Of a stretch of 64,000 bases of DNA, positions 48,301 to 59,552 are shown in pieces. The notes beneath the pieces were generated by a model. It did not search any database. It was given only the letters and a program-made list of their open reading frames with translations, and was not told the DNA's origin. Numbering within the stretch: the first letter of the stretch is position 1; each line of letters starts with the position of its first letter. The stretch is from Dactylellina haptotyla (taxonomy: Eukaryota; Ascomycota; Orbiliomycetes; Orbiliales; Orbiliaceae): the NCBI GenBank assembly GCA_031310005.1, contig CM062381.1, positions 3,968,001 to 4,032,000 on the forward strand, given 5' to 3'. Both the position numbers and the translations under genes were made by a program.

Positions 48301-49735
48301 ATCAACCGACTTCTCCTCACTCACTCGTGCCAGCACTGTTATAACCGTTATTATATCCAAATCTCCCTCACATTCGTCTAGCGCGTCGATGACAATCACG
48401 ACTTGGCGGGTAGTCGAACCCGATAAAGGATTGCGAATCAGTTTTTCAAACTGGGCTCCGAATGCCATATTAGGAATTTTGGGATCCAGCGCGATAGCAT
48501 CCTTGATACGCGTTCTGAGATCAAGAGAATGAGCTGATAGCTGGTAGGCAAGTGTCGTAAAGAGCCTGCGGGCGTTTCCACGGTCTCCCACGCCTTTCTT
48601 GAAGAAAAAGCTGGCTATCGGCCTGTTTTTCTTTGAAAATCGCTCACAAACTGTTCTAGCTATTGTTGATTTTCCTATCAGAGTCTTAGATGAACGGTTT
48701 CTCGAGTGATGGATTTGTCTATGTTTACGAATTACCTTCCCCTGCCCTGCCGTCCAGCCAATACAGACGCTTCTCAGATGGATTCTCCACCCATTTTAGA
48801 ATGTCGTCTATTACTTCCTTTCGTGTGTTCGGCGAGCACATCGACTCGCTCTGAACATCGGGGCTCTCAAAGATAGCATTCTCTACGATCGGTAGGTCGA
48901 TATCTGAGAGATAAGCAAAATTGAATATTAGTTGTATTACAGGGTAGTTTTGCTGGAATATTTATATACTCGAAAGGGTAGACAAACTTGGCGATGAGAA
49001 CTGGTGCACGGCTAATTTTAGCAAACATTAGACCCTGATCTAACAAGGCATCACGGCTTATTCTGCTTCTTATTCCTAATGTTTTGCGTGCTCACCAAAA
49101 TATTGAGTTTGGCCGACATATTGGCCTGCATTGAAAGTATGGGAGCCGCCCACGGTGTTGTATTGCTGGCCGTGCGCATTGCTGGCAACAGAGAGCTGTG
49201 GGTTGAATATTCCGGCGCCCTCAAACTCGGATTCCGGCAAGGACGGCTCCACGTTAGCCAACACCTCGATCGCTTTCTCGATGTCGGTCAAATCCTGCCC
49301 CATTTGAAAGACCTGGTTAAGAGCCAGCAATTTCACACCCTTCAAAATATCCCCCATTAGACTTTCGACCCTGTGAGCCTTGGTTCCTGCTAAGATCCTG
49401 TGATATGTAGTGCGGATCTTTTCGCTCCACAGCAAAGGTTCTCCCTCACTCTGACATTTCTTCTGAAGTTCCTTAAATATACTATCGAGTTTATCGGCTT
49501 TTTCCTGACAGGGCTTGGCTATTGCTAGTATTGAAGCCTTTTCTTCGTCGGTAAGATCTAGCTTTTGCGCTAGCTGAGACGTGGCACCCCGCAGTATCTG
49601 TGTGACTATGGGGACTTGCCGATTAACTTCTTCAAAGGCATCAGGAAGCCCAGATATCATCCGTATAGTATCATAGGTCTTTGAAACGGCCGCGAATATC
49701 GCAAGTGTAGAAGCAATAATGCTGAGGGGATCCAT
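45375..49735 (-). CDS. NLR: SesA-like domain, NACHT, WD40 repeats
   Basis: Exons 49735-49096, 48903-48736, 48674-47131 and 47069-45375 join in phase to 1348 aa. Residues 1-165 look like the SesA/NACHT_N helical domain (MDPLSIIASTLAIFAAVSK opening, SGLPDAFEEVNR). Residues 186-213 are a Gly/Asn/Gln-rich linker ending GQTQYFG. NACHT follows: SPNTRKEVIDDILKW, Walker A GRAGEGKS (265-272), Walker B VVIVIDALDEC near 360. Residues 785-850 are the usual helical lead to WD40 (FLHDARRFILQNQALIDDAP). Nine WD40 repeats at about 854-1245 are almost identical. This is the HET-E/HET-D (NWD) layout of incompatibility receptors. The first intron is 192 bases, long for this window. The gene looks intact. Confidence 0.92.
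45690..46870 (-). repeat. Nine near-identical WD40 coding repeats
   Basis: Repeat units of 126 bases (42 codons) share blocks such as SVAFSPDGQTIASGS and DGTIKLWDTTTGQ. In the array the repeats differ mainly at a few positions after GH and between the beta strands. One unit carries an extra in-frame 21 bases that duplicate IKLWDTT (about 45990-46025). Confidence 0.93.
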
Positions 49736-52203
49736 ATTGGCAGACTTAGGATCAAGCTTTTGAGCGTATTGGTTTCTCTGCGTACTAGTGCTGTAATCCT
49801 AACAAGTTCCAATATATTGCAATTTTTCTGTTGTATCAAGGCCTCTGGCCCGATATGTGCTGATGTTGAGGCTGCGGGCTTTCATAAAACCCCGCTTTGG
49901 AAAATTCCACGCCCCTCTCAGTCTCCGCAGGATCGCTCACAGTCTCCGCAGAATTGTCAGCCTCAACTCCGCCCACCCAATGCAAGTGATCGAAAGCATG
50001 GTCACGTGCTCGCCGATTGCTTCGCGAGCTCAGGTCATCTGAATGTGTTGTGGCTGGCGAAGCGGGTAATACAACAATTATTGACAATCGAGCAATATCG
50101 ATCGAAAATCTTAAATTTCGGTGGTGGTGGCTTCAATAGTCTTATATAGTTTTACGCGGTCGCTCTGGATATTTTTCTAACACGCTCTCAGTAGTGTCAA
50201 TTCCGTTTCTGGGGTGGGTGCTAGTAAAGAAGACTAGCCCAAGACCGTAATTAACAAGCTTGGTACAGGTTGCACAAATGTGATTACAGAGCAAGGCGAA
50301 TTCTATCCTGCGGAGGAGGTGGGTGTAATTTTATTTGAAGTTTTTTCTCTCTTCTTTTCTAATTATCCCCTGAAATCAAAATTAAGACCTCTGAACAAGG
50401 AAGAGCAAAGGTGAAACGTTCGAAACCGCTACGATATAGGTGTTCGAAGGCGCACATCACATCGTGTGGTAGCGGCATCATACCCATTTCAACACAAACG
50501 ACGACAAACGACACGGCGCTCCACACACTGTGTTGAGATATTGGAAAAGGTGCCTTTCAAATCGCTAGGTTAACATCCGGACGATGGCTAAGTAACTCAT
50601 AACTTACGTCGCCTCTCGCGTAGCTATGCTCTTACCATCAGATAGAAGGCACTATGCGACGTATAATAAATTTTGTGTATTGCGCGATTAAATTGGACCT
50701 TGTTTCTTCGATATATTTACATCTAATAATTACAGGATAACACTACCGCACTCGAGTATCAATCAATACGTCAGCCCTCTGGCATGGAATATATGCAAAA
50801 GTCAAAGAAATTCAGTATAATAGCTTGACCATGGGTTAGCTGCAATGCAGGATTGTTTAAGAGTAGGCACGTCTAAAAATCATAACAGGAATGCTTCGAA
50901 ATGGATCCGTTATTACTAGTTAGGCCTTTATATATATTTACATTCTACCCTCAGATCGAAGTATTTATCACCGCTTGCGAAGCATCGTGTTGCCTCCACC
51001 TCTTCTTTTCGGAAGGATATATAACGACTCCCAATATTGCAATGACAAAGGTATCGCCTAAATACCGCTCCGTGATTAGTTATCCAAGAAAAGCTTTCAC
51101 CTTTTCCGGGTGGCGGTCCAATTCCCAGCGAAATTTCGAAACCCCTGTTGAGTAATCAATAAACTTGCTCTCGATCAGCCAAGCCCCATTGGCTGCATCG
51201 GACAACCGAGCCGAACCAGGATCTGTTTTGGCTCAAGCTCAGATTGTGCAAGATTCAGCACGCATCTATTTCAACCGCGCCGATATCGTACGATACGTGG
51301 TATAAAACCCTAGCGAAGGTTAAGAACATATTTTTGAAATAGGCGATGCATCTTATATAAAAGAAATGTAGATATCGTATTCATGCATCGGCGCCCCCAC
51401 TGCATCTCTCGGACGTACATCGCTTCCGACTTCCCGTTGCACATATACTGGGAACTTTGCATAGTTCTCGTATAGCTACCTTGAATGACGAGTCTAAGGA
51501 GCCTCTGGATTTTCGGCTTGCTAGGGTAGCTAACTACCTAGCTACCTAGCTACCGTGCTTTTTGGAATTCCTTATTATCATTGTAGAACCACATGATCTC
51601 ATATCTTTCACCCTAGACCTCCATGAGAGACGGAGAAACAATGCCTCCTTTTCCTTTCCACGGTTTGAATGCTCGATATACCATTGGAGTGATTTTTTTT
51701 CATACCCGCCCCTGCTATTCTGTCTGTTCATTTAGCCATTGAGATAAAAATACCATTTATTATCGCATACGGAAACGCCGAGCATGGGATGAAGACAAAT
51801 TCGCACAGGATATCAAAATGTCTGAACAACAAATCAAATGAGTGGATTGAAGCCTGAGTCCAGCCGGTATTTCGGGTCACGGAAATATCATGATATCAGC
51901 CTCGACATAAAATTTGATAGGCAGTGAATGCCCTAAGATGTATAAAAAGGGCACCAATCCCCTATGTCAAATATATTTCTGGAGAGCAGATCATCACAAA
52001 CTATCCAACGATTTACATACCCGCCATACAGTTCGCACAATTATAGCATAATCTCAGAGTTTATCATAAAGGTACTCGATTCAGGAAGCTCCTTTGTTTC
52101 TCATGCTATCAAACAAATATTCAAATATTCAATGGTAATTACTAACGGATGTGGAATACATCAATTCAGAACCACTTCTACCCATATTCCGTAAACAACA
52201 AAA
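49736..52203. other. Gene desert of 2.5 kb
   Basis: AT-rich DNA with no supported gene. It includes the NLR promoter on the left and the promoter of the 52204 secreted-protein gene on the right. A short CTAGCTAC tandem lies near 51530-51555. Confidence 0.5.
51941..51949 (+). promoter_or_regulatory. Candidate TATA box
   Basis: TATAAAAAG, 263 bases before the ATG at 52204. Strong match to the consensus, pattern only. Confidence 0.45.
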
Positions 52204-52566
52204 ATGCAAATCAAAGCCTTCACAGTAGCCATTATCGCTAGCAGCCCGCTAGCAGCCCTCGCTGCCAACTGTATTGGCCCCGCAGGCACTCTGGGAGGCC
52301 AGTGCGTCAAATTCTGGTCTGGGAAAACTGGCTGCACTGGCACCTACCACGGCTACAAACCGGATTGTAGTGGCCATTGTTTTCAGTTTGACAGCTTCAC
52401 CGGTATCAAGGCCAGTGGTAACGGCTTGTACGGAACCAATTGCGCCATCTTTTCGGATTACGACTGCAAGGACCAAATCGCCTCAACTGGAAACAATCTT
52501 AGAGAGCCCGTTTGTTTCAAGAAGGTTGGAAAGTCTATGAAGTGCTACTTCAACTGCCCCCCTTAG
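52204..52566 (+). CDS. Small secreted Cys-rich protein
   Basis: Single exon, 120 aa. Residues 1-20 are a signal peptide (MQIKAFTVAIIASSPLAALA). The mature chain has ten cysteines spaced along its length and is Gly/Lys/Asn-rich, ending MKCYFNCPP. There is no dibasic pro-region and no intron. The even Cys count and small size fit an apoplastic effector or antimicrobial-type protein, but I do not recognise a family. It stands alone after a 2.5-kb gene desert with a good TATA box, which suggests strongly regulated expression. It is the third small secreted protein in the window and shares no clear Cys pattern with the others. Confidence 0.78.
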   Translation: MQIKAFTVAIIASSPLAALAANCIGPAGTLGGQCVKFWSGKTGCTGTYHGYKPDCSGHCFQFDSFTGIKASGNGLYGTNCAIFSDYDCKDQIASTGNNLREPVCFKKVGKSMKCYFNCPP

Positions 52567-52745
52567 TTTCTAGAGAGAGGGTCGTTCATTTCATGTAAAC
52601 TTCATATATTGTCCTTAATTTAGACATAGGCTTGGAAATTTGAGCCCAAATTGCGATAGAATATTCTCATTGAGCCATAGGTCTATTTAGATGAAAGCTT
52701 CCATTCCGCTATTTTTAGAGCAAACCAGCCACTTTACACATCGTT

Positions 52746-55700
52746 CTAATAACTCTTGTATGATTCCAAGAACTTCCACTGTTCTTCGTCCAAGTTGCTA
52801 CGCACAGTAAACCTGCCAGATCCAACACTCTGGACTGGCGTCCCAAGGACCCTAACCTCGCCCTCGCAGTTCGCCGGGACCGCTACTTCAATTGTAATCT
52901 CCTTGCTTTCCGTATCATATTTCCAATGACACTCTACCCTGCCCTTCGGACTCTCATACTCCATATCTGCTCTCGTAACTCCAAACTCCAAGTTAGGGAT
53001 AGGATCGAAGATTAACTTCCATCCAGCCCTACCACCATCATCTAAGATAGAAGAATTGGGCGAATCTTCATTTACCATTTCAATACCTCCAATATTCTCA
53101 TACGCCCACTTCCCGACAGCTCCAAGAGCGTAGTGGTTCATACTAGTCATAACCTTCCAATTCATAGTTCCGTCAGGTTTAACCGCATCCCACCTCTCCC
53201 AGATGCTAGTGGCGTCCCATTGAACGATCGGGTAGAACCAAGACGGGCAATCCTGTTGCTTCAAAAACATCCTGTACGCCAAGGACAAGGAATGCATACG
53301 ATCCTGCAGGCTTGAGGATTCCAAGCGCCTTGGGTAGCAAATTGCATGTAACAGCTCTGCTGTACCGCATAATCCTGTGGCCACGTGGAACGTGCTCCTC
53401 TTGACCAGGAAGTGCAATCGGTTGATCGCCGGCTGTATGTACTCGTCAGGTAAAAGGTGGAAATTCAACGCTAGCGAATACGCAGTCTGACTATCTGGGG
53501 CCTTTGACCCGTCGACAGAGTGCATAATAACCCCGGTTTCCATATCCTGGTAGTTCGGCCACACCAGGAGCTGCTGTGGTTCGTCATTTGCCGAACTCGC
53601 CTCCAATGGGAGTAGGTACTTGGTCCTCCATTTTGACAAGACGTACGAAGCCTTTTCTTGCCACATCTTGGCGTCATCAGGTTTGTTGAGAACTGTAGCA
53701 ATCTTAACCAGCGTTTTCGAGACGTGACAGAGCCAAGTGTTCGCAATGAACATGGGGTCTGTTACAGCGAGCTCTGGGCGGTCTGGGGGGGTTGAAGGAT
53801 CTAACCAGTCGCCATATTGGAAGGAGTATACGTACAGACCATCGGCGTCTCTAGGAATACCTTGGGTATAGTACTCAACCATGTTTGGATAGAGCTCGCT
53901 TAAAATCCTAGGGTCTCTATACGTTTTATATAGGTTCCATGGGAGCATGATCAGACAATCTTCCCACACAGCCATTGGGCGATGAGATCCCGGCATCTCA
54001 AAAGCGCTCGGAGATCTATAGTATATATGCTATTAGCTTTTCAAATCATCTCTCAAAAGCGGGCTTTTTAAGTTGTGATGGGATACACTATAGGTAGTCT
54101 ATTGGAAGGTTTAAACCAAGACTTACATGATTGGAGGTCGGTGGACACCCCCAAGTTTCTGACCATCTGTATAGCCACGTAGCCATTGTTTCAAGAAAGA
54201 AAGGCAATCGAATATATAAAAAGCCGTTGGTGCAAAGAGCTATAAGCTAGTTAGCGTCCTCCATGCTACAGCATGTATAATTTTGACTGCTCACATTTAT
54301 ATCACCGGCCCTATATAGTTCCATCACCAACTCGTCAGTATGCAAACTCGTTAGGTAGAGCCATAGTAATTTCAAAACGTGAGCTTCACTTACCAACCCA
54401 ATCTTTCATCTCTCTGCGGACAGTCCGTCGGGACAGCATAGAAATTCGCCCTTGCACTCCATTCAATGTTCTCCATGAACCTGTTCAAGAGGGCATGTGG
54501 CGTTTTGAAACTCTTCAATTCCCGAGGACAGTCACTTCCGTAGACTCGCGCTACACACTCCAAGTTGTATTCGTCCTTCCAGCCATCTACTTCAACAAAG
54601 CGAAACCCGTGGAAAGTAAACTCTGGCTCCCAAGTCTCGACTCCGGAACCAGCGAAAGTGTAAGTATCAGTGCACAACGCATCCCGAAGGATACTTGTGC
54701 AAGGGCTTCCATCGGGTTCCAAGACTTCCACATGAAGGAAAGTGAGCTTTGTGCCTGCAGGTGCTGAACCCTTGAGCACCAATTTTCCAGCAATATTTTG
54801 CCCGAAATCAAGAATCTTTCTACCGGACGGTGAGCTCAAGAATTTCTTGACAGGGAAGGTCTCGCCGGTTGGGCGGATAGGTGGCGCGATCTGAGCTTGC
54901 AAGATGGGTGTCGACAAATCTGATGTCCAGATGTCGGAAATGACCTTGACGTCTTCCCAGCCCACACTAGCTGCAGTATCGACATTAATGCGAGCATCGT
55001 ATTCCTCTCCGTCATATATTTCGACTTTCTGAATCGGGCTATTCCTGATACACTTCCACCCAGTCTCGCTTGTAGGCCCAGTCGAAAATGTCTGAACGGA
55101 TGTCTCACTCTCGCATCCATAGGCATCAAGCACAGCCATAAATCCAGTCTCCTTGCCGAAAATTCCACGCCTCGCTGTCCACCGTTTGTGCCGAAGCCCT
55201 AAACGGCCACGGTACCAGCCGTCCGCAACATATACAGACACGATGTTCTCTCCGGCTTGGAGGTGCTCCGTAATATCGTATGTTTGATATAACATTCTCA
55301 GTTTATACTCGGTCCACCCAGGCGCCATTGATGCATCTCCAACCGGCTTCTCATTGATGAAGACTTTGTAAACTCCAAAAGCGGTTGCATAGAGTCGAGC
55401 AGCGCGAGGCTTTGCCTTCAAATGGTAGCTATTTCTAAAAACTGGTACCGGCTCCGGTCTCTGCCAACCTTCCAAGCTCCATGGCGTGGTAATCGGGGCA
55501 ATTTCAGGAATTCTTTTACGCCAACCTTCCATACCGCCGAGAATCCCACCTTCAAACGTCAAGGTAGAAGATGCGCTTGTAGCTTCAGAGGCAGTTCCCA
55601 AAGCGATTATGAGCTTGGCCGCCAACTCCGCTCCATCGGTCCCAGAAGGTGCGAGGCTTCCCCCATTAGTTGTTCCATACTCCCATGCCGCACTTGTATC

Positions 55701-56024
55701 AGAATGATGCGCTAACACTGCAGTCACAGAAAGTTGATAAACATGCCCCGATTGTACTCGTGGGAAGGCATTAGGCCAGGAAATACTTTCGTTTTGATGG
55801 TGAGCTTTGGGTCCGATAACTGTATAAGTTTGCGCAGCACCCTGGGAACTTTTTAGTGCCCAAGTTCGCAGTGACAGTATGTAAGTCTGCTGTCGCCAAC
55901 TCGGTAGGCATTGTGCGGAAGGGATAGAATATGACCAAGACACGGATGGCGTTGGGTCATCGATCCCGACTGGGTTAGAGGTTTCCGTAAGCCGAAAATT
56001 TGTTATATCTACCTGGGCCGCCAT
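52746..56024 (-). CDS. GH78 alpha-L-rhamnosidase, intracellular type
   Basis: Exons 56024-54394, 54310-54295 (16 bases), 54239-54127 and 54015-52746 join in phase to 1009 aa. It removes terminal alpha-L-rhamnose from plant-type glycosides and pectin fragments. Seen in order: N-terminal domains starting VDITNFRLTE and TPSVSWSY, a carbohydrate-binding-like part (MAPGWTEYKLRMLYQTYD, then VADGWYRGRLG), the active-site block PTDCPQRDERLGW continuing through the micro-exon as AGDIN, the alpha/alpha barrel (PGSHRPMAVWEDCLIMLPW) and a C-terminal beta domain. The start at 56024 has no signal peptide. An upstream in-frame ATG at 56156 would add 44 residues with only a weak hydrophobic stretch. The micro-exon is needed for phase and for the conserved Gly-Asp. 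Confidence 0.9.
54295..54310 (-). other. 16-base micro-exon of the rhamnosidase gene
   Basis: Flanked by TATAG on the acceptor side and GTGAGC on the donor side. It completes the Trp codon of exon 1 and adds Ala-Gly-Asp-Ile-Asn, the residues expected after RLGW in GH78. Skipping it would break the phase. Confidence 0.85.
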
Positions 56025-57402
56025 TGTGTAGGGTATATCTGTCTCAGGCACAGGAACCAAACTTGCAAATAAAGTTATAAAAATTGTTTCAGTTGTAGAA
56101 CTTGCGCGTGAGAGCCGAGATGGTCGTGACACAAGCATGCATGGAGCCAGGGACACGATATTTATATTTCATCCACCATCAACAAGTACACCAATTATAA
56201 TCGATCGAAATATTTGCGATCCATAAGGGATAAGCCCTGCGGGTCTTCTTGCATCACCTGCCCATTCACGTCGCCCCGTTCACAAAACCAGGGCCAATCA
56301 AAACTTCTTCAATGGCACCATGATGATCAATCTTAAGCTTGGCCCGAGAGGAGCATTGGGACGTTTATTTGTGAATCCGGTAACTCGACTCGAAAGGTTG
56401 CATGCTGTGGGGCTAGATTTTCCGCTGCCGATTACCATGCGCTAGATCTAGCCGATTGTAGACTAGACTCTCGCCGTTGAGATCCTCGGTTAATTTTTTG
56501 AATATTTGCTCTCAATTGCAGTGAATATGGAGGAGAATCATAGCGGGGTGTGGAGAAAGGTACTCACATTACTTAAGATTTACGAAATTCTGCCCGACTG
56601 TATCAAGGTCGTGAATCTATCGAGACGAGCCACAGATACAAGACCTAAAGTCCCGAATGGTCGCGGGCGTTTTCTCCACAAGTTCGTGTCGACAACTCGA
56701 TCAAGTTTTATAAATTCGCAAAGCTCACATGATCCAAAAGTTCTTGCAATATCTATCAAAAGCGACCGTTTTTGAGTTCAAGTACGATTCAATTATAGAA
56801 TGCTGTGATTCACAATATGGTATCAGAGTGTGGAATTTGGAGAAACTAAGAGTTCTTGATCATCGTGTAAACCGGATTTAAATCGATTTGTGTGCCAGCG
56901 CGCGTCGTACAACACACATGTTGCAGTTTTCTCCATATTCTCGTTTGAGCGGTTCAGTCACGAGATGTCTGTTTTGGCTTACTTTATGTGAGCGGCCACC
57001 AATCTGATAGATTTGCCAGTTTATGAGCTCTTATAGAGAGTATCGTCATTTATTCGTTAAAAATAAGAAAGTTTAAGATCATTTATAGAATCCTATAGTT
57101 GAAAACAATTTCGAAAGTTCTGCGGGCCCGAAGTTGCGTATTTCAAACGCGCCCTGGTTTTCGTAGGTCCGTAGCAAAATTATAAGCATCTCTCGATGTT
57201 ACCCACAGGTATTTTTCAGAAACTAGTTTTGAAAATTAAACAATCTACTGCAATCTGAGAAACTTGGTAACCAAAATCCACCAAGTTTAGTGCAACCATT
57301 TGCTAGATTAAATTCGATTTTTTTTGGCCAGACCCAGACCTAGATTTCAGACTTATACTTATAAACCAACACTGCGGATCTTTTGCGAGTCTTGATCTAA
57401 CC
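56025..57402 (+). other. Intergenic, no gene seen
   Basis: 1.4 kb between the divergent rhamnosidase and F-box genes. It is AT-rich with no credible frame. It holds both promoters. Confidence 0.55.
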
Positions 57403-58386
57403 ATGACGGCATGCGATACAAACTCCCTTCCAAATGAGCTAATCGAATCCGTCCTATCATTCCTCTCTGTATTCGATCTATTGAGAGCAGGCCAGGTTTG
57501 TGTTTTATGGAGATCTGTCGTCACGCAAGTTAAAGCGCTGCAGTATGACACATTCCGAGACGACGGGAATGCTGTGAGGCTTCATCGCCTCTTCAGTCGG
57601 GAAGATCAGCAATGGGATCCAGACTCAACCATATCATTCCAATGTGTACTGCGTCGCGGGAAAGTTCGGAAATACACTCTCGTGAGACAAAAGGGAGGTT
57701 CTAAAAGCACGATAGACATCACTGATCATTGCTTCCTTGACGAGAAGATGGTTTACGACGTGCCTCTGTATGAACATGACAATCATCACCAAACAGATGC
57801 TAACCCCGAAGGTTCGGGATCCTCACAGCAAACTGAGAAAGCCTCAGCGAAGATCAAGAACAGTAAGGATGACGACGGTGAAGATAACAATGAGAAGGAT
57901 ATAGACTCAGAGGATATAGACGTAGAGGATATCGATGACGAGGATATAGACGTAGAGGATATCGATGACGAGGATTTCGATTCCGATGATTCAGATTCAG
58001 ATTCCGATTCCGGCTACGACAGCGACGACAGATGGGATATTCCTCGGTTGCACACTATTACACATCACTCGTGCTGTTGTGAGAAGACAGTGATGAATTG
58101 CCGAATTGTGAACGCAGAGTTCAAGGAGAATACTGTCCGAGAATTTATCGAAAAGAGATGGTCTCTTTTTCGAGTGCGGGCGGTAGCTCCGAAGAAGATT
58201 GATGAGCTGAAAATAAAGGTCAGAGGACCAAGAGACATTCGATATGAGGGGATTGGAACGTCTAAGTTTAGTCCTAAAATGCTGGTCGTCAATATCGAGT
58301 GGAAACCAGAAAATTGTTGCGAAGAGGGAGACTGTGACTCTACATGGAGTTCGTTCTTTCGGGATCCGACCAGCACATATATTTAG
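57403..58386 (+). CDS. F-box protein with acidic repeat
   Basis: Single exon, 327 aa. Residues 5-45 are an F-box (NSLPNELIESVLSFLSVFDL, then GQVCVLWRSVV), so the protein may bind Skp1 and present targets to an SCF ubiquitin ligase. Residues 130-210 are very acidic, with a 10-residue unit (EDIDVEDIDD) repeated from a perfect 30-base tandem duplication, then DSDSDSD-like runs. The C-terminal third has a His/Cys cluster (HHSCCCEKT) and a beta-rich end. There is no LRR or WD40 substrate domain. Many such F-box genes expand in ascomycete accessory regions. The start is the ATG at 57403 with a TTGATCTAACC leader. Function beyond the F-box is unknown. Confidence 0.85.
   Translation: MTACDTNSLPNELIESVLSFLSVFDLLRAGQVCVLWRSVVTQVKALQYDTFRDDGNAVRLHRLFSREDQQWDPDSTISFQCVLRRGKVRKYTLVRQKGGSKSTIDITDHCFLDEKMVYDVPLYEHDNHHQTDANPEGSGSSQQTEKASAKIKNSKDDDGEDNNEKDIDSEDIDVEDIDDEDIDVEDIDDEDFDSDDSDSDSDSGYDSDDRWDIPRLHTITHHSCCCEKTVMNCRIVNAEFKENTVREFIEKRWSLFRVRAVAPKKIDELKIKVRGPRDIRYEGIGTSKFSPKMLVVNIEWKPENCCEEGDCDSTWSSFFRDPTSTYI
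57911..57970 (+). repeat. Perfect 30-base tandem duplication in F-box gene
   Basis: Two identical 30-base units in frame encode the acidic repeat. Recent slippage or unequal crossover is likely. Confidence 0.9.
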
Positions 58387-59552
58387 ATTTGAGATAAATA
58401 ATCGTTGGGGTTTCGTAAATATCTTGTTGCGCACAAATTTGCAAAGCTACAGAGCAGCCAGGCTGATTGAAGATTGCTATTCGGTGATCCAATAAAAAAA
58501 ATAAAAGAATTAAATTGCTACCGATGGGTCACAGAACAAATCACTATATACAAACTTGCAAGTCTTAATCTTTAGTTCGAGTATTCACTAAATCGACTCC
58601 TGGCTTTTATAGGTGCAATCAACACTAAGCTTCCCTTCGCATTTGGGACCAAGAGAGTTAGAAATACAGTTCGTCCCGCTGCGTGACAACAGGTATTCGC
58701 CGGGGCACTGGCACCGTGAACCGGCCTGATCACCGGGAAGCCACGAGCATCCAGGTATCCAGAGCAATCTGCGTATATACGTATACCAATACGCACCCGC
58801 CATCGATATACATCGAGATAATGTTATTGTATTGGAGCCGAGAAGCGACGTCGAGGTGTTCTGATCGGCAGCGGGTGTCTGGGTTGGGCAACACACGCAA
58901 CACGCGAAGAGGCCAGGCGGGCGCCCGTCGCTTTGGCCTGCGCTGTGCAGCATCACGCGGCCAGCTTTGGCCTTCAACCTTCCCTTTCCCAACCGTGCCA
59001 ACCTCCGCTAACTACACCGCCGCTACAATGCTTCCGGTAGGTCGCCCTCCACCGCCCCACCGCCGGCCTTGTCCCACGCGTGCGCCATTTGCATATACGC
59101 CGGACGGGCAGGTTTGTCCTTCAGATGCCCAAAAGTTTTCCCGTCTTCCTTGCTTGTGCTGCTGGCTGACTGACCTCACAGGCTGGCTCGTTCGGCTCCG
59201 TAGCGGCATCCCCGCATATTGCCACTCCTGTCTAGCCTCCCAGCGGGCTAGTGTTTGACCCTGGTCCCCGTCCCGCCAAGCTGGCACTAGAGCAGCTCTC
59301 AAGGGGACAAAGTGGAACACGATTCAGCAGAGTCTGACTGATCCCTCCTGAATCGAATCGATCTCGTCCTGGCTCCTGCTGGCTGCTGCGCTGTCAGCAG
59401 TTCACCACCAACTACGCATCAAATCGGATGCACCCGCAGCAGCAGCAGCCAAACTACCGAGCACCGGCCGTGGTCACGGGCGGCCTCTCCTCTCAAAAGC
59501 AAAAGCGGATCGATCTGAATCTGGTTTAGACCTCTTCTGTCGTGCCCCGAAA
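58387..59552 (+). other. Intergenic and leader DNA, no gene seen
   Basis: 1.2 kb between two plus-strand genes. The part from about 58850 is GC-rich with pyrimidine-rich runs and probably holds the long leader and promoter of the transporter gene. The longer frames in it are low-complexity and not supported. Confidence 0.5.

Noticed and set aside
58683-59258. 191-codon plus-strand frame before the transporter
   Set aside because: Arg/Pro/Thr-rich with no motif; overlaps a minus frame of similar quality. Better seen as leader or promoter DNA.
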